Shown piece by piece: positions 24,461-39,400 of a DNA stretch of 64,000 nucleotides. The position numbers were made by a program, and so were the translations under genes. Numbering within the stretch: position 1 is the stretch's first letter; every line of letters starts with the position of its first letter. The DNA comes from Bradysia coprophila (Eukaryota > Arthropoda > Insecta > Diptera > Sciaridae), in assembly GCF_014529535.1 (NCBI RefSeq), contig NC_050735.1, positions 1,612,001-1,676,000 of the forward strand, given 5' to 3'. The notes beneath the pieces were generated by a model, which was given only the letters and a program-made list of their open reading frames with translations, searched no databases and had not been told where the DNA came from.

Positions 24461-27400
24461 ATGGGTGTTGAAGGTGATAATAACTTGTTGGCTTTGCAGT
24501 GTTGGTTGAAGACTAGGACTCATTTACCACAGAATATTGGTAAGTATAGTTATACGGATACTAGACGGGGCATGATACTCGTTTAAACAGTTTCACAAAT
24601 AAATTCGTAAAACTCAACCAACAATTCGGTGTAAATAGTAAAAGTAGTACTCGTTTTAATGCGAAATGCTAAAAAAGTTTCTCTGATGGCAATTACGGTA
24701 TGTAGAACACAGTGTAATGTGAATGATAAATAAAAGAAAGAGTCTGTTTGACTTAAAATGTTTCAATGTTTCTTATCCGCGCCCTCCTTTCCAGAGAATT
24801 GGGTTGGGTTTGAGTAAAAATAATAAATGTTTGTAGTTAGGTTGAAGGCTACATCACCACAAACATTTATCATTGTTACTGAAAGCCAACACTTTTTGAC
24901 AAATAACACTTTTTCAAGAAATGACGCGGATACGAAATTATCATCAAAAAAGTATCATTTTTTCGCACAAATTTAGGCTTCAATTTAACGTTGTGTCGAT
25001 TCGTCCTAAGATTTTACAATGTTAAGTTAAGGGTAATGCATGGTACTCTGACATTTGTGCGCATTTTATTGTTTTTTTGAAGACGTTTTTTTTACAAGAA
25101 TCCTTCTTGATTAATGTAAAACCGCAGTTACCGACCAGAAATGTGTAGGCGTCGAGTAAAAATCAGAATTTGTTTGGACCAGCTGTAGAGTTAACAGTTT
25201 ATGCTAATTTAGGTAAGCTACGCTTCGGGCTATTTAAACTACCTCAAACAATTCAGTTCAAGACACATTATTTGTGGTTGAACAATCTGTCAAAAATACA
25301 ATGAATTGCGCACAAATGTAGGCTAATTTGTAAGTGTACTGTTCGTTACTCTTAAGAATAATGTTGTAGAGAAAAACGTATAAATCGTGGATATAGCATG
25401 TAGAACAATTAATTTGCTGAACATTTTTTTTAAATTTCGACCATTTACGATCGCAAAAAGAAGATTACGAACATTATCCTTGAGATTGATAGTTTTATGC
25501 CGACATAGAAGTATTATAAGCTAAAATCACAATAAGGCCTTCATTGCGAATTTTATTTTTATTTCACCCACATCAGCAGTAAATTTTCGTTCACAGATTG
25601 TATTGATTGAAATGGATTAACTCAATTTTTCCAGGTCAGATTCATGTTTATCTTTAGTAATCTTGAACTTAAACAGGTCCGCCCTGAATCCGAGCACTCA
25701 ATAACAAAATTGTTAACACTCATCGAAGTAACAATCAGTTGAAATAACTTGAAGAAGTTATCAAAAGAAGTAATAGATTCAGTAATTATGTCCATGATAC
25801 TCCTGAAGCATGTGAAAATTTCGACTAAATTCCTTAATTGGAACAAACTCAACCAAGTACCATTGCAGCACATGCAATGTACAATTTATTCACCGCATTA
25901 TTCATTCGACTATTTACATTCGAAATTATTGAATCAACAAAATTGTTGCTGTATGACAACAAAGAAACCAATTCTCAAATTTCAGAATGAACACTTTTTT
26001 GAGAAATTATAGCACTTACAAACACGTTAATTCTAATGTAAGACTGCTAAATATCGGAATGAAAAACGATTAAATCAATCAATACGAATAAATCAATAGA
26101 TTTATTTGAATAACGTGTGCTGTTATATTCGAGACTTGTTTGGGTTTTTTTCTTCTTCCTTAATAAAAATTCAAATTATTATTTTCGCATTAAAAACCAA
26201 TCACAACAATAAAAACTTATTTTAACCTTGACTTTGCTGTTATGTGTGGAAATTTATGCGAATCCAAATAAAAGAATTTCGTTTTTTGTTGCGGTGTGTT
26301 AGATAATGAAGCTGGTCTCAAGCTTTTGTTTATCAAAGATAGAAAAAAATGAACTTAATTGACTAGATAGGTTTATGTATGAAAGATTCTTGTTTCCTGT
26401 TCGTAAAAAAATTTATTGTCGATTCGCGTGGTCGATGTTCCGTATGGACCGGTATAGATTTTTCCATGACTTTGGTGATTTAATTAATTCGAATAGTTTG
26501 AGAGCCAGAAAATAGATTAGAAGTTCAGTTGAACTTCCGCAAGATAAATTGTTTAATTATTGCCGAGTGAAATAACGAGAATAATTTATCATTTGAGGAA
26601 GTGAAATCATTACACGGCATCCATTAGGATCGTTCAGTTTCTACCGTCTCTCCACACTCCATATCTTGTCAAAGAAGCGACCATTTCGACCGTAAAATTG
26701 AATCGGAAATTTCAGAATCTCAATCATTTTCGCTTCAACAATTGCATATCTCTGGAAGATAATGACATTTAATTGTTCAATTATTACTTGCGCATTCGCG
26801 AACCGGCTGAATGGAATAACTTACATAACTGGAAATGCAACGAACGCGTAATAAATTTTTCTACGTGATTACGTATTTTGTGATGCCTTCAAATCATTCG
26901 AAAATGTAGTTAACAGCCGAGTTTACTTCCCTCTTAGAAAATGTGTTTACATTTCACGACTGAAAATTAATGAGAATGAAGCGATACCGACAACAATTTC
27001 AACAACAGCAACAACTACCGAAGACTCTGTAATATATGCAAGTGTATTACGGAGGTACAAATTGTCATTCCACTCGCAGAAGTCGTTAACAACCTATATT
27101 GGTATATACAGGCTAACAATCAGCTTAGTTACGCAATCGCATCTTGCTAGATAAATATTACTGCACTTAGAGCGATGTATGAAGACAATTTAGTTTAATG
27201 GTTTTTTTTTGCGATTGCCTCAGTTTAAAAAAAAATTATTTGTTGAAATGAGAAACCTGTAGAGCTCAATGAAACTTAATTGTTGTCGGTTTTCATATTT
27301 AATTTTTTCACTCAAATTAATGTCACCATGAAACTACTTTGCATTGTTTCACTTCAAATACTGCAATTATAGTCTGACCTTCGTTTTACTGAAATAAAAT

Positions 27401-30400
27401 TAAAGCTTCACGTTTAACTCTCCATTCGAAAAATCAACGAATTGGCAAACGATTTTGTAATCCATTTTTTGTTGTTGTTATCATCTACGCAAAATCGTTA
27501 TTTGCATAGCCACGAATAATTTCGGACGATTAGATTCATGTAATAAAAATGTTGCGAAAGAAAACCAATTTTGTTTCGATACCCACGTGTTTTATATTAG
27601 AAATTTTGAACATCCAAATCCGGAAACTTACATTTAACCGTTTCTGCAAAGACAGTCATAATGCTTAATTTCCTTTTACCAGAAAAGTACTCTGTGTGAG
27701 AGACAAAATTAAATTTTTTCAATTTTTGCTTTGTTTATTTGACAGCTTGCTCTCTCACGGCTCTCTCACGGAGTACTTTTTGTTCTGTGGAATGGAAACT
27801 TAAATTTGTACCAACAGTAGTTTTTTACTTTTTCACCGTTCAACCAAAAACTCTGACCATAGAGTTATTCTCAATGGCACGAACACTGAGAAATCACTGA
27901 AATTCATCAAATTTCACTAAACAATTAATCAAATTTAGTGAAATTTGAATAAGAGACTTAGTGAAAATATTAAACAAAAAAAAATATTTTTATTTTTTAC
28001 TACAGTCAAAGGCAGTCAATTTTCAGCATAAATTTGCTTCAGCTGTTTTTCAGCTGATCCACACATACAATCAAAACTGGTTTTCCTTGTTCATACGGTT
28101 GAAGCTGCTACACGCACGCGCATGATAGTGGTAAAACCGTATAAAGACGTATAAACGGTTGTGATTGTTTGTATGGAAGTATTAAAAACAGCTGAAGCTA
28201 ATTTATGCTGAAAATTGACTGCCTTTGACTGTAAGTCTCTCATGCAAATTACGCCAGTTTAGTGAAGTGAATCTCAATAGAGTGCCTACGGCACTGACTC
28301 TAAAAAAATTATTTTATCTGAATCGAACCGATTCTAAAAACTCAGTAAAACAATCACACATTTTTTCTACAGTCAGAGTCAGTGAAATTTCAGCATGAGT
28401 TTACTTCAACTGTTTTGCAGCAAATCCGCACAAACAATCATAACTGTTTATACGTCTTTATACGGTTTAACGACAACCACGGGCGTGCATGCAGAAGCTT
28501 CAATCGTATAAACAAGTTACTTGAAGTATAAACAGTTTTGATAGTATGTGTGGATCTGCTGAGAAACAGCTGAAGAAAATTCATGCTGAAAGTTCACTGC
28601 CTCTGACTGTAAGTGTAGCAATTACACTCAACCCAATCATTGTTAAACAATCTTTTTCCTACAATACAAATCTACATTTATGTTTCAGAACCATTGCTGC
28701 TGCGTCGTTACATCCAATCGTGTCGGAATGATTTGGAAAAGGCTAAAAAATTACTGGAATTCAGTTTCACTATGCGCAACAACAATCCGCAGATCTTCTT
28801 GCAACGTGATCCAACCGACAAAATTACTCAAAAAGTACTCGAAATTGTGTAAGTCAAGAAATATAATAATGTTATTATCATTTAACAATACATATGGTAT
28901 GACGCAAAACATTTTTCGAAGCAAACAAAATTATTCTACGACATGCCTCTAAAATACACAGTTTTTTTTTGAAAACGCAGTTGAAAAGAATAAATTTACC
29001 TGAACTGAAATATGGGCAGTACAACCGCCAAAATCTAAATATCAAAACGTGGACGGTCAGAAATATACAGTTTGTTATTTATCACTGCGATAAATATAAT
29101 TACTCTGTCAAGCCAAGTGAATATCTTGTAACATCTCGTAACATTTGGCTCTCGTAAAATATTTGACGGCTGTACTACGAGGTTGACCTCTGGCAAAAAT
29201 ATGTCTTGACAATTTGGATACTATTCAATTCCAAAAATTTCAATTAATTCTAAACATTCCATTCAATCCCACATTCCGGTTGAATTTCAAAAATTTGCAA
29301 ATCCTTAATTTTCAAGTTAATTTCCACTAGAAATTCCAGTATTCCCTTTTCCACAAAATTCCATTTTTTTTAGTTAAGGAAAACCTAAACTCGTGAGTAG
29401 ATACGGCTAGTTAAACCTTCAAAAAATTGTAGTTCACAATAGTTATTTGTTAACCAAGGGAGAAAATAGAAAATTCCACCAAATTGTGTCAGCCGCTTTA
29501 AAATTGACTGAGGCCGTTTGAAGCCGAGATAAGAAAAAATTTGCTTGAGCAGCCCTGCAGCTAGAACTATAGATTAACTAATTTGTTAATGTAGTGTCCG
29601 TTTGACAAGTGGATTGCCACCGGTTTTGACTGGGTTTTGGTTTTTGTTTTTTACACGTTTTACATGGTGTCAAGCGTGCTTGCTTACATTGCACAAATTT
29701 AAGATTCTGAACAGGATTTGACACTGCAACATCAGCAACATGAAAAATCTAAATTTCAAAATCCCCCAAAACCCTTACTTCCATATACGTAGTAAACACA
29801 TATTAGGCGAGCCAATCTAAACATTTTTGATCAAAAGAATATTTTAAAACAGTGTAAAATCAAACGATGCGTTTGAAACGCATGTGTCCGTCATTTGGAG
29901 GTTTAATAAAAAATAGGTACACTTTAGAGGCATGGAGAACAATTTTATCTACTGTAAGTTGAAAAAATTCATAATTTTCAGCATGCAAAGACAGTTAGCA
30001 AAGACAGACAATTTACACACGAAAATTTCCGTGCGCATAAGTGTCTATATTGGTTATATGCCTTATGCATATAACCAATATAGAAACTTATGTGCACGCA
30101 ATTGACAGAATCCTACTACGATCATGTAGGATTTGTGTTGATGTGTTTGGCTTGAAAATTATGAATATTTCAACTAACAGTAGATAAAATCTTGTTGCTA
30201 ACACGTTAGTAAATGGGGTTTTGCGCACACGATGTGTTGCCGAACTCGCTCCGCTCGTATCGGCAAACTCACATCTAGTGCGCAGAACAAGCCCATTTAC
30301 TAACTAGTTAGCAAAATAGCTATTTTGTTTAGAAACATATATGGATTATAAATAGCTTGTCTGTTCCAGCCTAATTAATTTCATGGAAAATTTTTGGTAA

Positions 30401-33400
30401 AATTTGATTCACTAAAAAATGTGCAGGGACGAGTACCACAAAAATTTCCAAAATATTACGAATGCCAGCTCGTATTCCATTCTTATAAATGTACAGTCGA
30501 ACACGTTTAATTAACTTTATTTAATGCGCAAACCATACCGTATGATTTGTGACATAACTACACCATAATCGACCTGAAAGTCGACCTTCATCTTCAAGAT
30601 TCCAAATTTTCGTCCATGACTTTTGTAACAATTCGTATTGATGAATAAAAAAAAACAACAAATTGTTTGTGTGCATTCACAAGTACATTATTCGTGTATT
30701 AACTTCAAATTATAGACATCACCATTTCGGAAGGTTTTCTACACGATGTACATATTAATATACGATACATATACCTTCAAGTATTACATACAATCCATTT
30801 TCTTTACAGCCTAATAGACTGTAGCTCTGTCGATTAAGTGTTAAAATAGACTTGTAACTTTACAAGTTTTGCGGGTAATAAATACTCTGGTTGTTATACA
30901 TAACGTCCACTTAAATGTTGTTATTTTTCTTCAAACCGACATTGATTAGACGCATGTGTGTAGGCTATAATATATAGTATCTATGTTGACCTTGGTTTAG
31001 ATTTATATTTTTGCTTACAAAACAAATCACAAATTTTATTAAATTTATTTGTTCGAACACCACCATTGGTTATTGAACCTCAGCGGCTCGGTGGTGTATA
31101 CATAATTAATATGGCAATTATACAATGATATGTATATTGAATGGCACTGTGGTAATGAATATACGAGCTATTCATTCGGATATCGTATTATCTGTTGATT
31201 TTGTCTTCTTCTTCTTCTTTTTTTACGATGTGCGAACTATTAGTGTTGTTCAGGTGATTTTTATATATTTTGAAGATCATCACATTGACAAAAACTAAAG
31301 TTTCCGCGTAAACTATTCGAATAGAGGCAAATATTTGTGCAAGATATATATGGAAATGATGTGAAGGAGGAAATACCCGGCAAATAGATTATGACAACAA
31401 AATCTGGTTTGAGAAAAAGGTTACAAATTAAAAGCTACCGGTTCCGAAGCATTATAATCAAATAATATCTAGATCAAATTATCGACTTTGAGCTTAGTGC
31501 TGTTTGATTGTTTTATTTACATTTCGTTTGTAAATTTACGAGAGAATGTGTGAATCAAAATTAAAGTCTCTCCAACAAGCCAATTTAATTTTATGAAAGT
31601 GGTACAATAACGGGGGTATTTTCATTCACGACAAATAGTGTAATGAACTGCAGTAAATGACCGATTGGTCGCTAGAAATGATTTTTAGCTGAACGATTGG
31701 CGAAAAAATAAAAATTGTTTTCTTCCATGAAACGTTGGCTGTCGTATAGTCGAAATTGTTGATTTTGTTTGTTTAAAATTTTTGTGATCAATTTAAGATC
31801 AAATCAATTGCAAAGAGAAAATTTAGAGAGAAAAATACCTTCGGTCAACGCACTTCAAGCAAAAGTGCTTCAAGTGACAGCTGCCAAATAGAGTAATAAT
31901 TTGTATGTAAAATGTCTCCAAATTGTTAAATATTGCCAAATTTGTTTGATACACTACCTAGTTTCAGTACTGTACCACTAATGTTTGAAGTACGTTGATA
32001 ATGGGGGATAGAACTTTCCGCACGCAACGTAAAACATTATTTGATGGAAAAAATTGCTCTACGGTATGTCTCATCTCAGAGACTGATATAACTGATTTTG
32101 GTACAAATTTTATAGAAAAAATTGAATTTACCCTAAATGCAGGCAACACACCACAGTAAACAAAATTTGTAAGTGAGACTTCTGAAAGGCTAAATCGAAC
32201 GAATTCAGACTTCCCAGTCCTCAGCTTCATACAAAATTTTCCTCACTGAGGCAGTGAGAAGTCTGAATTCGATCGATTTAGGCTTTGTGAGACCTTCTTT
32301 TTTACTCGGGCAGCCGCCAAAATGGGAATATCAAAACATGGGCGGTCAGAAAGATGTAGTTGACATAATGTACTATTTCATTGAGAAATACATACCTAAT
32401 TCGGGTCACTGTCACTGGTTCTACTTTCTGCATTCGAGTGTGATTCCACCTGAAAAGTTCGGGTTTGGAGATTTAAAGAAATTAAAAAAAAAAAAACTTT
32501 AAAAATAGACCCTAAGTTAATAATAGGAATATTGTGACGTTGACGTAAAACTTGGAAATTATAGATCCATACAAGAGTCAAGAGTCAACTTATTAATCAC
32601 AAGTTGTACTTCAACTTATAATTAACCGCTGTTTCAAGGCGGAAGGTTCTTTTTATTAGGTCATTGTAAAATCGTGGTTTGATTAACACCGACAATTTGC
32701 TTGAATTTATATTCTATCTGACTGCAATTATGACGAATAAAGGCTATGATTGATGTGTGAAACAAAAGTGAAAATCGCCTCAATATACGTCATAAAAATT
32801 GAGTGAAACAATTCATATAAAGTGCGTAAAACTCAATCAGCTGATTTGCATTTAAAAAAATTTTTTGCTGTCGTCATTTCAATAATTTTTTCCGATGAAT
32901 GAATCCGTTGTCAATTAAAGAAAATTATCAAGTCAATTAATTAAATAAACTACGAGCTATTCATTAAAATTATAATTGATTCAATAGTATAGTCTAATTG
33001 ATTGACCAAAGTCTAAACCTGATGATTTACTAACAACAATGAGATATTATCGTATTGAATCCATTCAATCCTTCAAAGATAAAATCATGTAAATTGCCTA
33101 CTGACTTATGTTGTTCTTAAGTACGTTCAAAGTATAGGTACATTCATTGTAAAATATTCACGTAAAGAACTAGACCGCGCCACTTTCATTTGGGTGAGTC
33201 AGGTCCCTTGACTGAAATATTTTTCATTAAATTTTTGAATTTTTAATAATAACAGTATGGGGACCGCGAACATTGAGTCTTGCTTGTTCCATTCGCTCTA
33301 TTGGACCCATATACGTGAGAGTAACGATTTTACTCACATTTATGTCATTCAGCCTTAAAGCTCGAGAAATTCTTTCAGATCATTCGACTCTTCCAATAAG

Positions 33401-36400
33401 CGAATAAGCTTTTTTTAAGTCGTTGATTTATAGATGAATCGTCTCCGCCACATAATATTGAAAAGGGTGACTTGCTCTTGCTCCTAGCACGAATACTCCC
33501 TTTTCCAACGTCAAAAAGGTCTCCAATTTTTGTGTTTTGTGTTATCATGCACACCAATAAACATGCATCCTGTCTTTACGAAAGATATGTAAGGCCTATT
33601 TTGATTGCATAAAATAACTCCCATATCGCTACTGTAGTGTGAACTCAACCTCCTAATCGCACGGGATGACTCAATGGTAGCGTACTAGCCTTTAAGTAAA
33701 ATGATCCGGTTTCGTTTCCTGTGGCAGCCAATTCCAAATACCTTTTCGGAATGGAACTTTTCTAGCGATTATCTCGCATTGGTAACATCCTAAGATTCAT
33801 CCAAGCCACATAAGCAATAGCATAGCTTAGTTTTTTTTTTGGTGGCTGCAACGATATACACATTGAATGACTCGTTGTAACCTAAATACGATGAATTTGT
33901 GGTCATACATCGATTTGCATGCTTCGGGAATCGGGAGTCACATTAACTGAACATGTTATTGTCGAACATTTTGGAAGATCGGGCAAGAATTACTAAAGTG
34001 GGTAACCCTGCTAATAACGAAGAAGAACTTCTGTGTATGGTATAATTACTACCATCTCTTAACTTCAATATTTATTATCGACGAAGTCAACATCAGGAAT
34101 TTAACCCTCCGTCAATTAAAACAAAAATCTTCAAAATCAGTTAAGAATTACTCGATTCGTGGGAACAAGCTTTCCGGACGTTTTTTGTATTTAACGTTTT
34201 TACCAATGGTGAACATTTTCAAAAAGGCGTCGCGAACTTAAATCAGTACAGACATTTCAAGGGATTTTCTGTGGCAAGACCTTGACTTTCAGCTGCCGAA
34301 AATAGTAAGATAACACATTTGATAATTTTCTAAGAGTTTTAAAAGTCATTGATGTTACCAGTCAATATTTTGGCAGAAAATTTGAATATTTGAATTCAAA
34401 TTTCTCGCCAAAATATCATGAATTGTGAACACTTTATTTACTGGAAACGCGGGAACTTTTAACTTTTTACTTTTGAAACTTTAAAAGTGTGTTTTCTAAA
34501 GATGAACACATTGTATTTTGTATGAAATAGTTTCTGTCTCAGTGTTTTACAGTTGTGTGACACACTGTTAAGTTTCGGTACCCTATTTAGAGTACCACAA
34601 CCACTCATGCTTCAACAGCGTTGCTGAAACCCGTTCTCAGAATATTGTTGTTGCGATAAATGCGTAGATGTTTCTTAATTACTTTTGAATATTGTGTAAT
34701 TCCACGTAAACTTACAATCGCAGCCTCTGATGACTTTAGTATAAATTACCACACCACCGATTAGCTGTCTAATAATGTAATCATTTAATAGGCCCCCTAA
34801 ATGGGATCCAAAAATGTTTAACTAAATAGAAAAAAACACATAAACTATTCAACGAAATTATAAATAGCTTAAATGATTGAAAAGTTGAAATGTGATAGCA
34901 AAATGATTTCACATAATTATACCCGATACTGTCGAATGTGACCTTACACGCCTTACACACGTAAAAAAAAACTTTATTTTCGTTGCAGTAATTTTATTAA
35001 TTAGAATGTCAGCTATTAACCCACCGACTTGAAGTCAGTCGCCAAATACGATTTTTTCAGTTTTATGAGATTATTTTGTGAGAAGAGGGATGTGTAATGA
35101 CAAAGTATTATCAGTTCTTGGAATAGACCGCTCCCACCTATTCCCAGCTCTAGAACTCAAGCATTTCAAGGAGCAGAAGAATAATTTTGGGTTATTTCGC
35201 AATAAAATGGTATCCCTGACATAATGGTAGGTTGGTTCCTAGGTTTGGACCACTTCCATCTATTCCTAGCTCTAGAACTCAAGCATTTTGAGGAGCAGAA
35301 GAGTGGTTTTGGGTTCTTCCGCAATAAAATGGGATCCTTGACGTAATGGTAGGTTGCTTCCTAGGTTTGGACCAATCCCATTTATTCCTAGCTCTAGAAC
35401 TCAAGCATTTCAAGGAGCAGAAGAATAATTTTGAGTTATTTCGCAATAAAATGGAACCCCTGACTTAATCGTAGGTTGGTTCCTAGGTTTGGACCAATCC
35501 CATTTATTCCTAGCTCTAGAACTCAAGCATTTCAAGGAGCAGAAGAATAATTTTGAGTTATTTCGCAATAAAATGGAACCCCTTAATCGTAGGTTGGTTC
35601 CTAGGTTTGGACCACTCCCATTTATTCCTAACTCTAGAACTCAAGCATTTCAAGGAGCAGAAGAATAATTTTGAGTTATTTCGCAATAAAATGGGACCCC
35701 TGACTTAATCGTAGATTGGTTCCTAGGTTTGGACCACTCCCATCTGTTCCTAGCTCTAGAACTCAAGCATTTTGAGGAGCAGAAGAATAATTTTGGGTTA
35801 TTTCGCAATAAAATGGGATCCTCGGCGTAATGGTAGATTGGTTCCTAGGATTGGAACACTTCCATCTATTCCCACTTCTAGAACTCAAGCATTTCGTGGA
35901 GCAGAATAATAATTTTTGTTTATGTCGTAATAAAATGTTATGTTTGACATAACTGCAGGTTGATTCTTAAGATTGGACCACTCTTATCTATTCTCCAACT
36001 CAAGAGTTCGAGCACTTCGAGGAACAGATGAACAACTTTTAGTGAAATCGCAATAAAATGGGATCCTTGCGTATATAGGTTGGTTCCTAGGTTTGAGCCA
36101 CCTATTTCCAACTCTAGACTTCAAGCATTTCGTGGAACAGAATTTTTATCAACTTTTGATGAACAAAGCTCGAAAACTTTTTGTATAGAGTGGTTTCAAG
36201 GAATTTTATTGTGCACAATGCTACTGCTTTTTTTTCATGTGGTAATCGTTGAAACAATTTAGATTCTTGTTGAAACAAAGATGCACGTTACATTTCACAC
36301 AGATTATGTAAGACTTTAGATTACACGTTTCAAGTTGGCAGCTCGAACTATTTTCTGTATGCTTAGGTAAATGATTGTGGTCATCGTATCGACTGTCCAA

Positions 36401-39400
36401 TTGACGTTCACGTAATTCTCGACTAATAAAAAAATCTATGAGTTTCACACAAATTGTAACGATTATAAATATTTCTAAACAAACCGTTCAGACATCGTAA
36501 AATTTGTAAAAAGAATCCGGACAAAATATAAAACCAATTCGAACTGACTAAATCTGAATAGCAAGAGAGAAGACCAAAACATGTTATAGGTAACAAAAGG
36601 TACAGATGGGACACGAACGTTGATAATAAGAAAGAATGAAACAAGTCTATTGCATTATTTTTGGCGCACGAAAAGATATTAAAATTCGACTGTAGTTATT
36701 GATGTGACGCAAGTTCTTGTCGACAAAGTACTTTAGAATTTTTACAGTGGTCTCTATTCAATACTACGTTTGACCACACCAATCAGTTTACGAAAATCGG
36801 GTTTCTTCACCATGAGTAAAATAAAGAACATAAAAGATTATTGGTTTTTGAAAAAAAAATATCGGGATGTCATAAATAGTGTTTATAGACCTAGCGACCA
36901 AAAGAATCCCTTATAACTTTTATGGAAAACTAATTATTTGTGCTGTGCCTACACACAGTACGGGTCACTCTTCATTTTCTTTACCAGCCAGCATTGGCAA
37001 GGGATTTTTTATTTAAAAAATGTGGGTGTTAGGGATGAAAATGTGAATTTATTTTTCACGAACTTTTGGCGCTTGTTTTCACATTTTTCAAATTAGACTT
37101 CATGAAATGGTTGTCAACTGAATTTGTACAATTTATCACATGCATAAAAGATTGAAAAAAAAAAACAAAAAAAAGGAAATCGACCAACAGACTACGGCTT
37201 GACATGGTACTCATAGAAGCAATCATTATTCTTGTTCAAACACAAGTGAACTTCACATTTAGTACAAAATACCTGAGACTTCTGATTGCACGATTCAAGT
37301 TTGCACCTGAGTCGCTTATCTGAATATTTCGGATGGTGAGCGTATTCGTCGTAGCGGACTTCCTCATCCGTGCGGCTTTCTCGAGACTTTTCCGGACGCG
37401 AATGTTTTGACCGAACCTCATCCAATGTAATACGAGCTGATCGTTTCGTACTGGTTTCAAAATATACAAGCTGCTTTGAGAGCTTCATGCGAAATGCCAG
37501 TAAATCCATCACATCCTTCGCGGAGGTTCCTGCTTTTTTACAGTCTATTTTATATTCGATCCATGACTGCACGATGGAAAAATCGATGAAGTGTGTCATC
37601 ATACGCAATGTCCATTTTTTTGACCGAATGGAAATGCGGTAGTAACTCACCATCTGATTCATCAGATCAACGCCTCCCATATTGATGTTATAGTCTCGGA
37701 CTATCTGTGGCCGATTGATGTTTACTTTTTTTTGCGTAGTCTTATCGTATCGATGTGCTGTATCGACTTGTCCCACTCCAACGTAGTTTGATGCCAACGA
37801 CACACATTTGTTGTCGAACCATTTCACACATGTTACCGATCCATCTGCGCTGATCACTTCTTCAGAACTTCCACGCCCCTTTTTCTTCATGTCACTGTCT
37901 AATGAGAATGGAGGTTTCGAAAATCTGTCGAGTCGGACTGTACCAGCAGCATAAATTTTTTTCTGGGCCAGAATTTGGAAGAGCGGGAACGTTGAAAAAT
38001 AATTGTCGAAAAACAATTTATGCCCGTGTCGGTCGATCCTGTTTGCCAAATGTAGTACCATTGTAGCACCTAATCCGAACGTCAATAGCATTTTTGGTTC
38101 GAATTCCGTCGTCGACCCCTGGTAGCAAACGAAGTCATAAGCAAGGCCGCTCTTTCCACATAACACAATGTTTTTGATCCCCCATTTTATTTTGGGCTTC
38201 TTCGCTACGTATTGCTTGACGCCTTTCGTTATTCTTCCACGCATCGGGATCATTTGCTCGTCGACTGACAAGCACTCTTCGAGTGGAAGTTCTAAGCATC
38301 GCTTCCTGACCGAGTCCATCAGGGGTCGAACTCTTACGAACTTATCAGTTGAGTTTTCATTGATTTTTGTCACGTCGATCAAATGCCAATTGGTCCGCAG
38401 TAAATAGAACCGGTATAGCGGAATCGTGTCAACAAACATTTTACATTGTAGCTCGTCTCCATAATACATTTCGATGCGCGGGAGCTTCAAATTTCCCATC
38501 ATGATTTGAAGTCCGATGAATTGTTTTATTTCCAGGTTGTTAGTGGGTCTCCACTTCTTCGTTTTGTTTTGTTCCGCATAGGTATTGGTGAATGTGACCA
38601 TCTCATCAAGCAAGAACTCTGGAACATACTTCATGAAGTATGTCAAAGGAGAAAAATATTGTTCGGCCGTATCGTCGTCGTAAATTCGTTTGTATCCGAA
38701 ATCTTTTTCCTGAATGCTACCATGGCGCCATTTCACATCTTTTTTTTCTGTAAAGTTCCACTGATTGTCATCCTCTTCGTCGGACTCGCCTTCCACAAAC
38801 GGTTCGTCTTCAACAGAAAGAAATGCGTTTCCCGCACGAATGCGCTTAGTTTGGGACTTTTCCGAATTGTTTTCAAAATCATCGTCATCGTCACTGCCTT
38901 CAATGTCCGAATCTTTAAAATTATCCCATATTCCTTCAGTGGTTGAGGGAGACTGTTTCTTGCTGCTGCATACAAAAGAAACGAGCTAGTTTTACTTACT
39001 GCATCCAACGGTGCTCGAATAGTGCTCAAGTAGAAATATATATCGCTAAATTATAAACCTAACCTTTTTTTGACAAACGACGGCATGATATGAGAATTTT
39101 ATCGACAAACTTATAAAAATAATCACAAGAAATTTGGACGGAATAAAAATTTTGTTACAATTGATGCACAAACAACGCAATTTTGATCGCAAATGATGCT
39201 ATAATCATAACGGCAATGAAAACGTTATACCAACGTAACAAAAAAAAAGTTGACGCAGAAGAGTCCAAAAGGTCTAAAACTGAAAACATGTTCATACGGA
39301 ATTGAATATGATCGCAGCCACAGCACAGTTGTACAACTGTGGTGGAAGAAATTTTTTGAAACGTACTCTGGATCACTAAAACATAGCAGTACTTCAATTT

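Noticed and set aside
38733-39029. 98-residue frame overlapping the start of the piggyBac transposase
   Set aside because: Starts at TTG and is in a different frame from the conserved transposase; its basic composition is a frame shadow of the acidic N-terminus.
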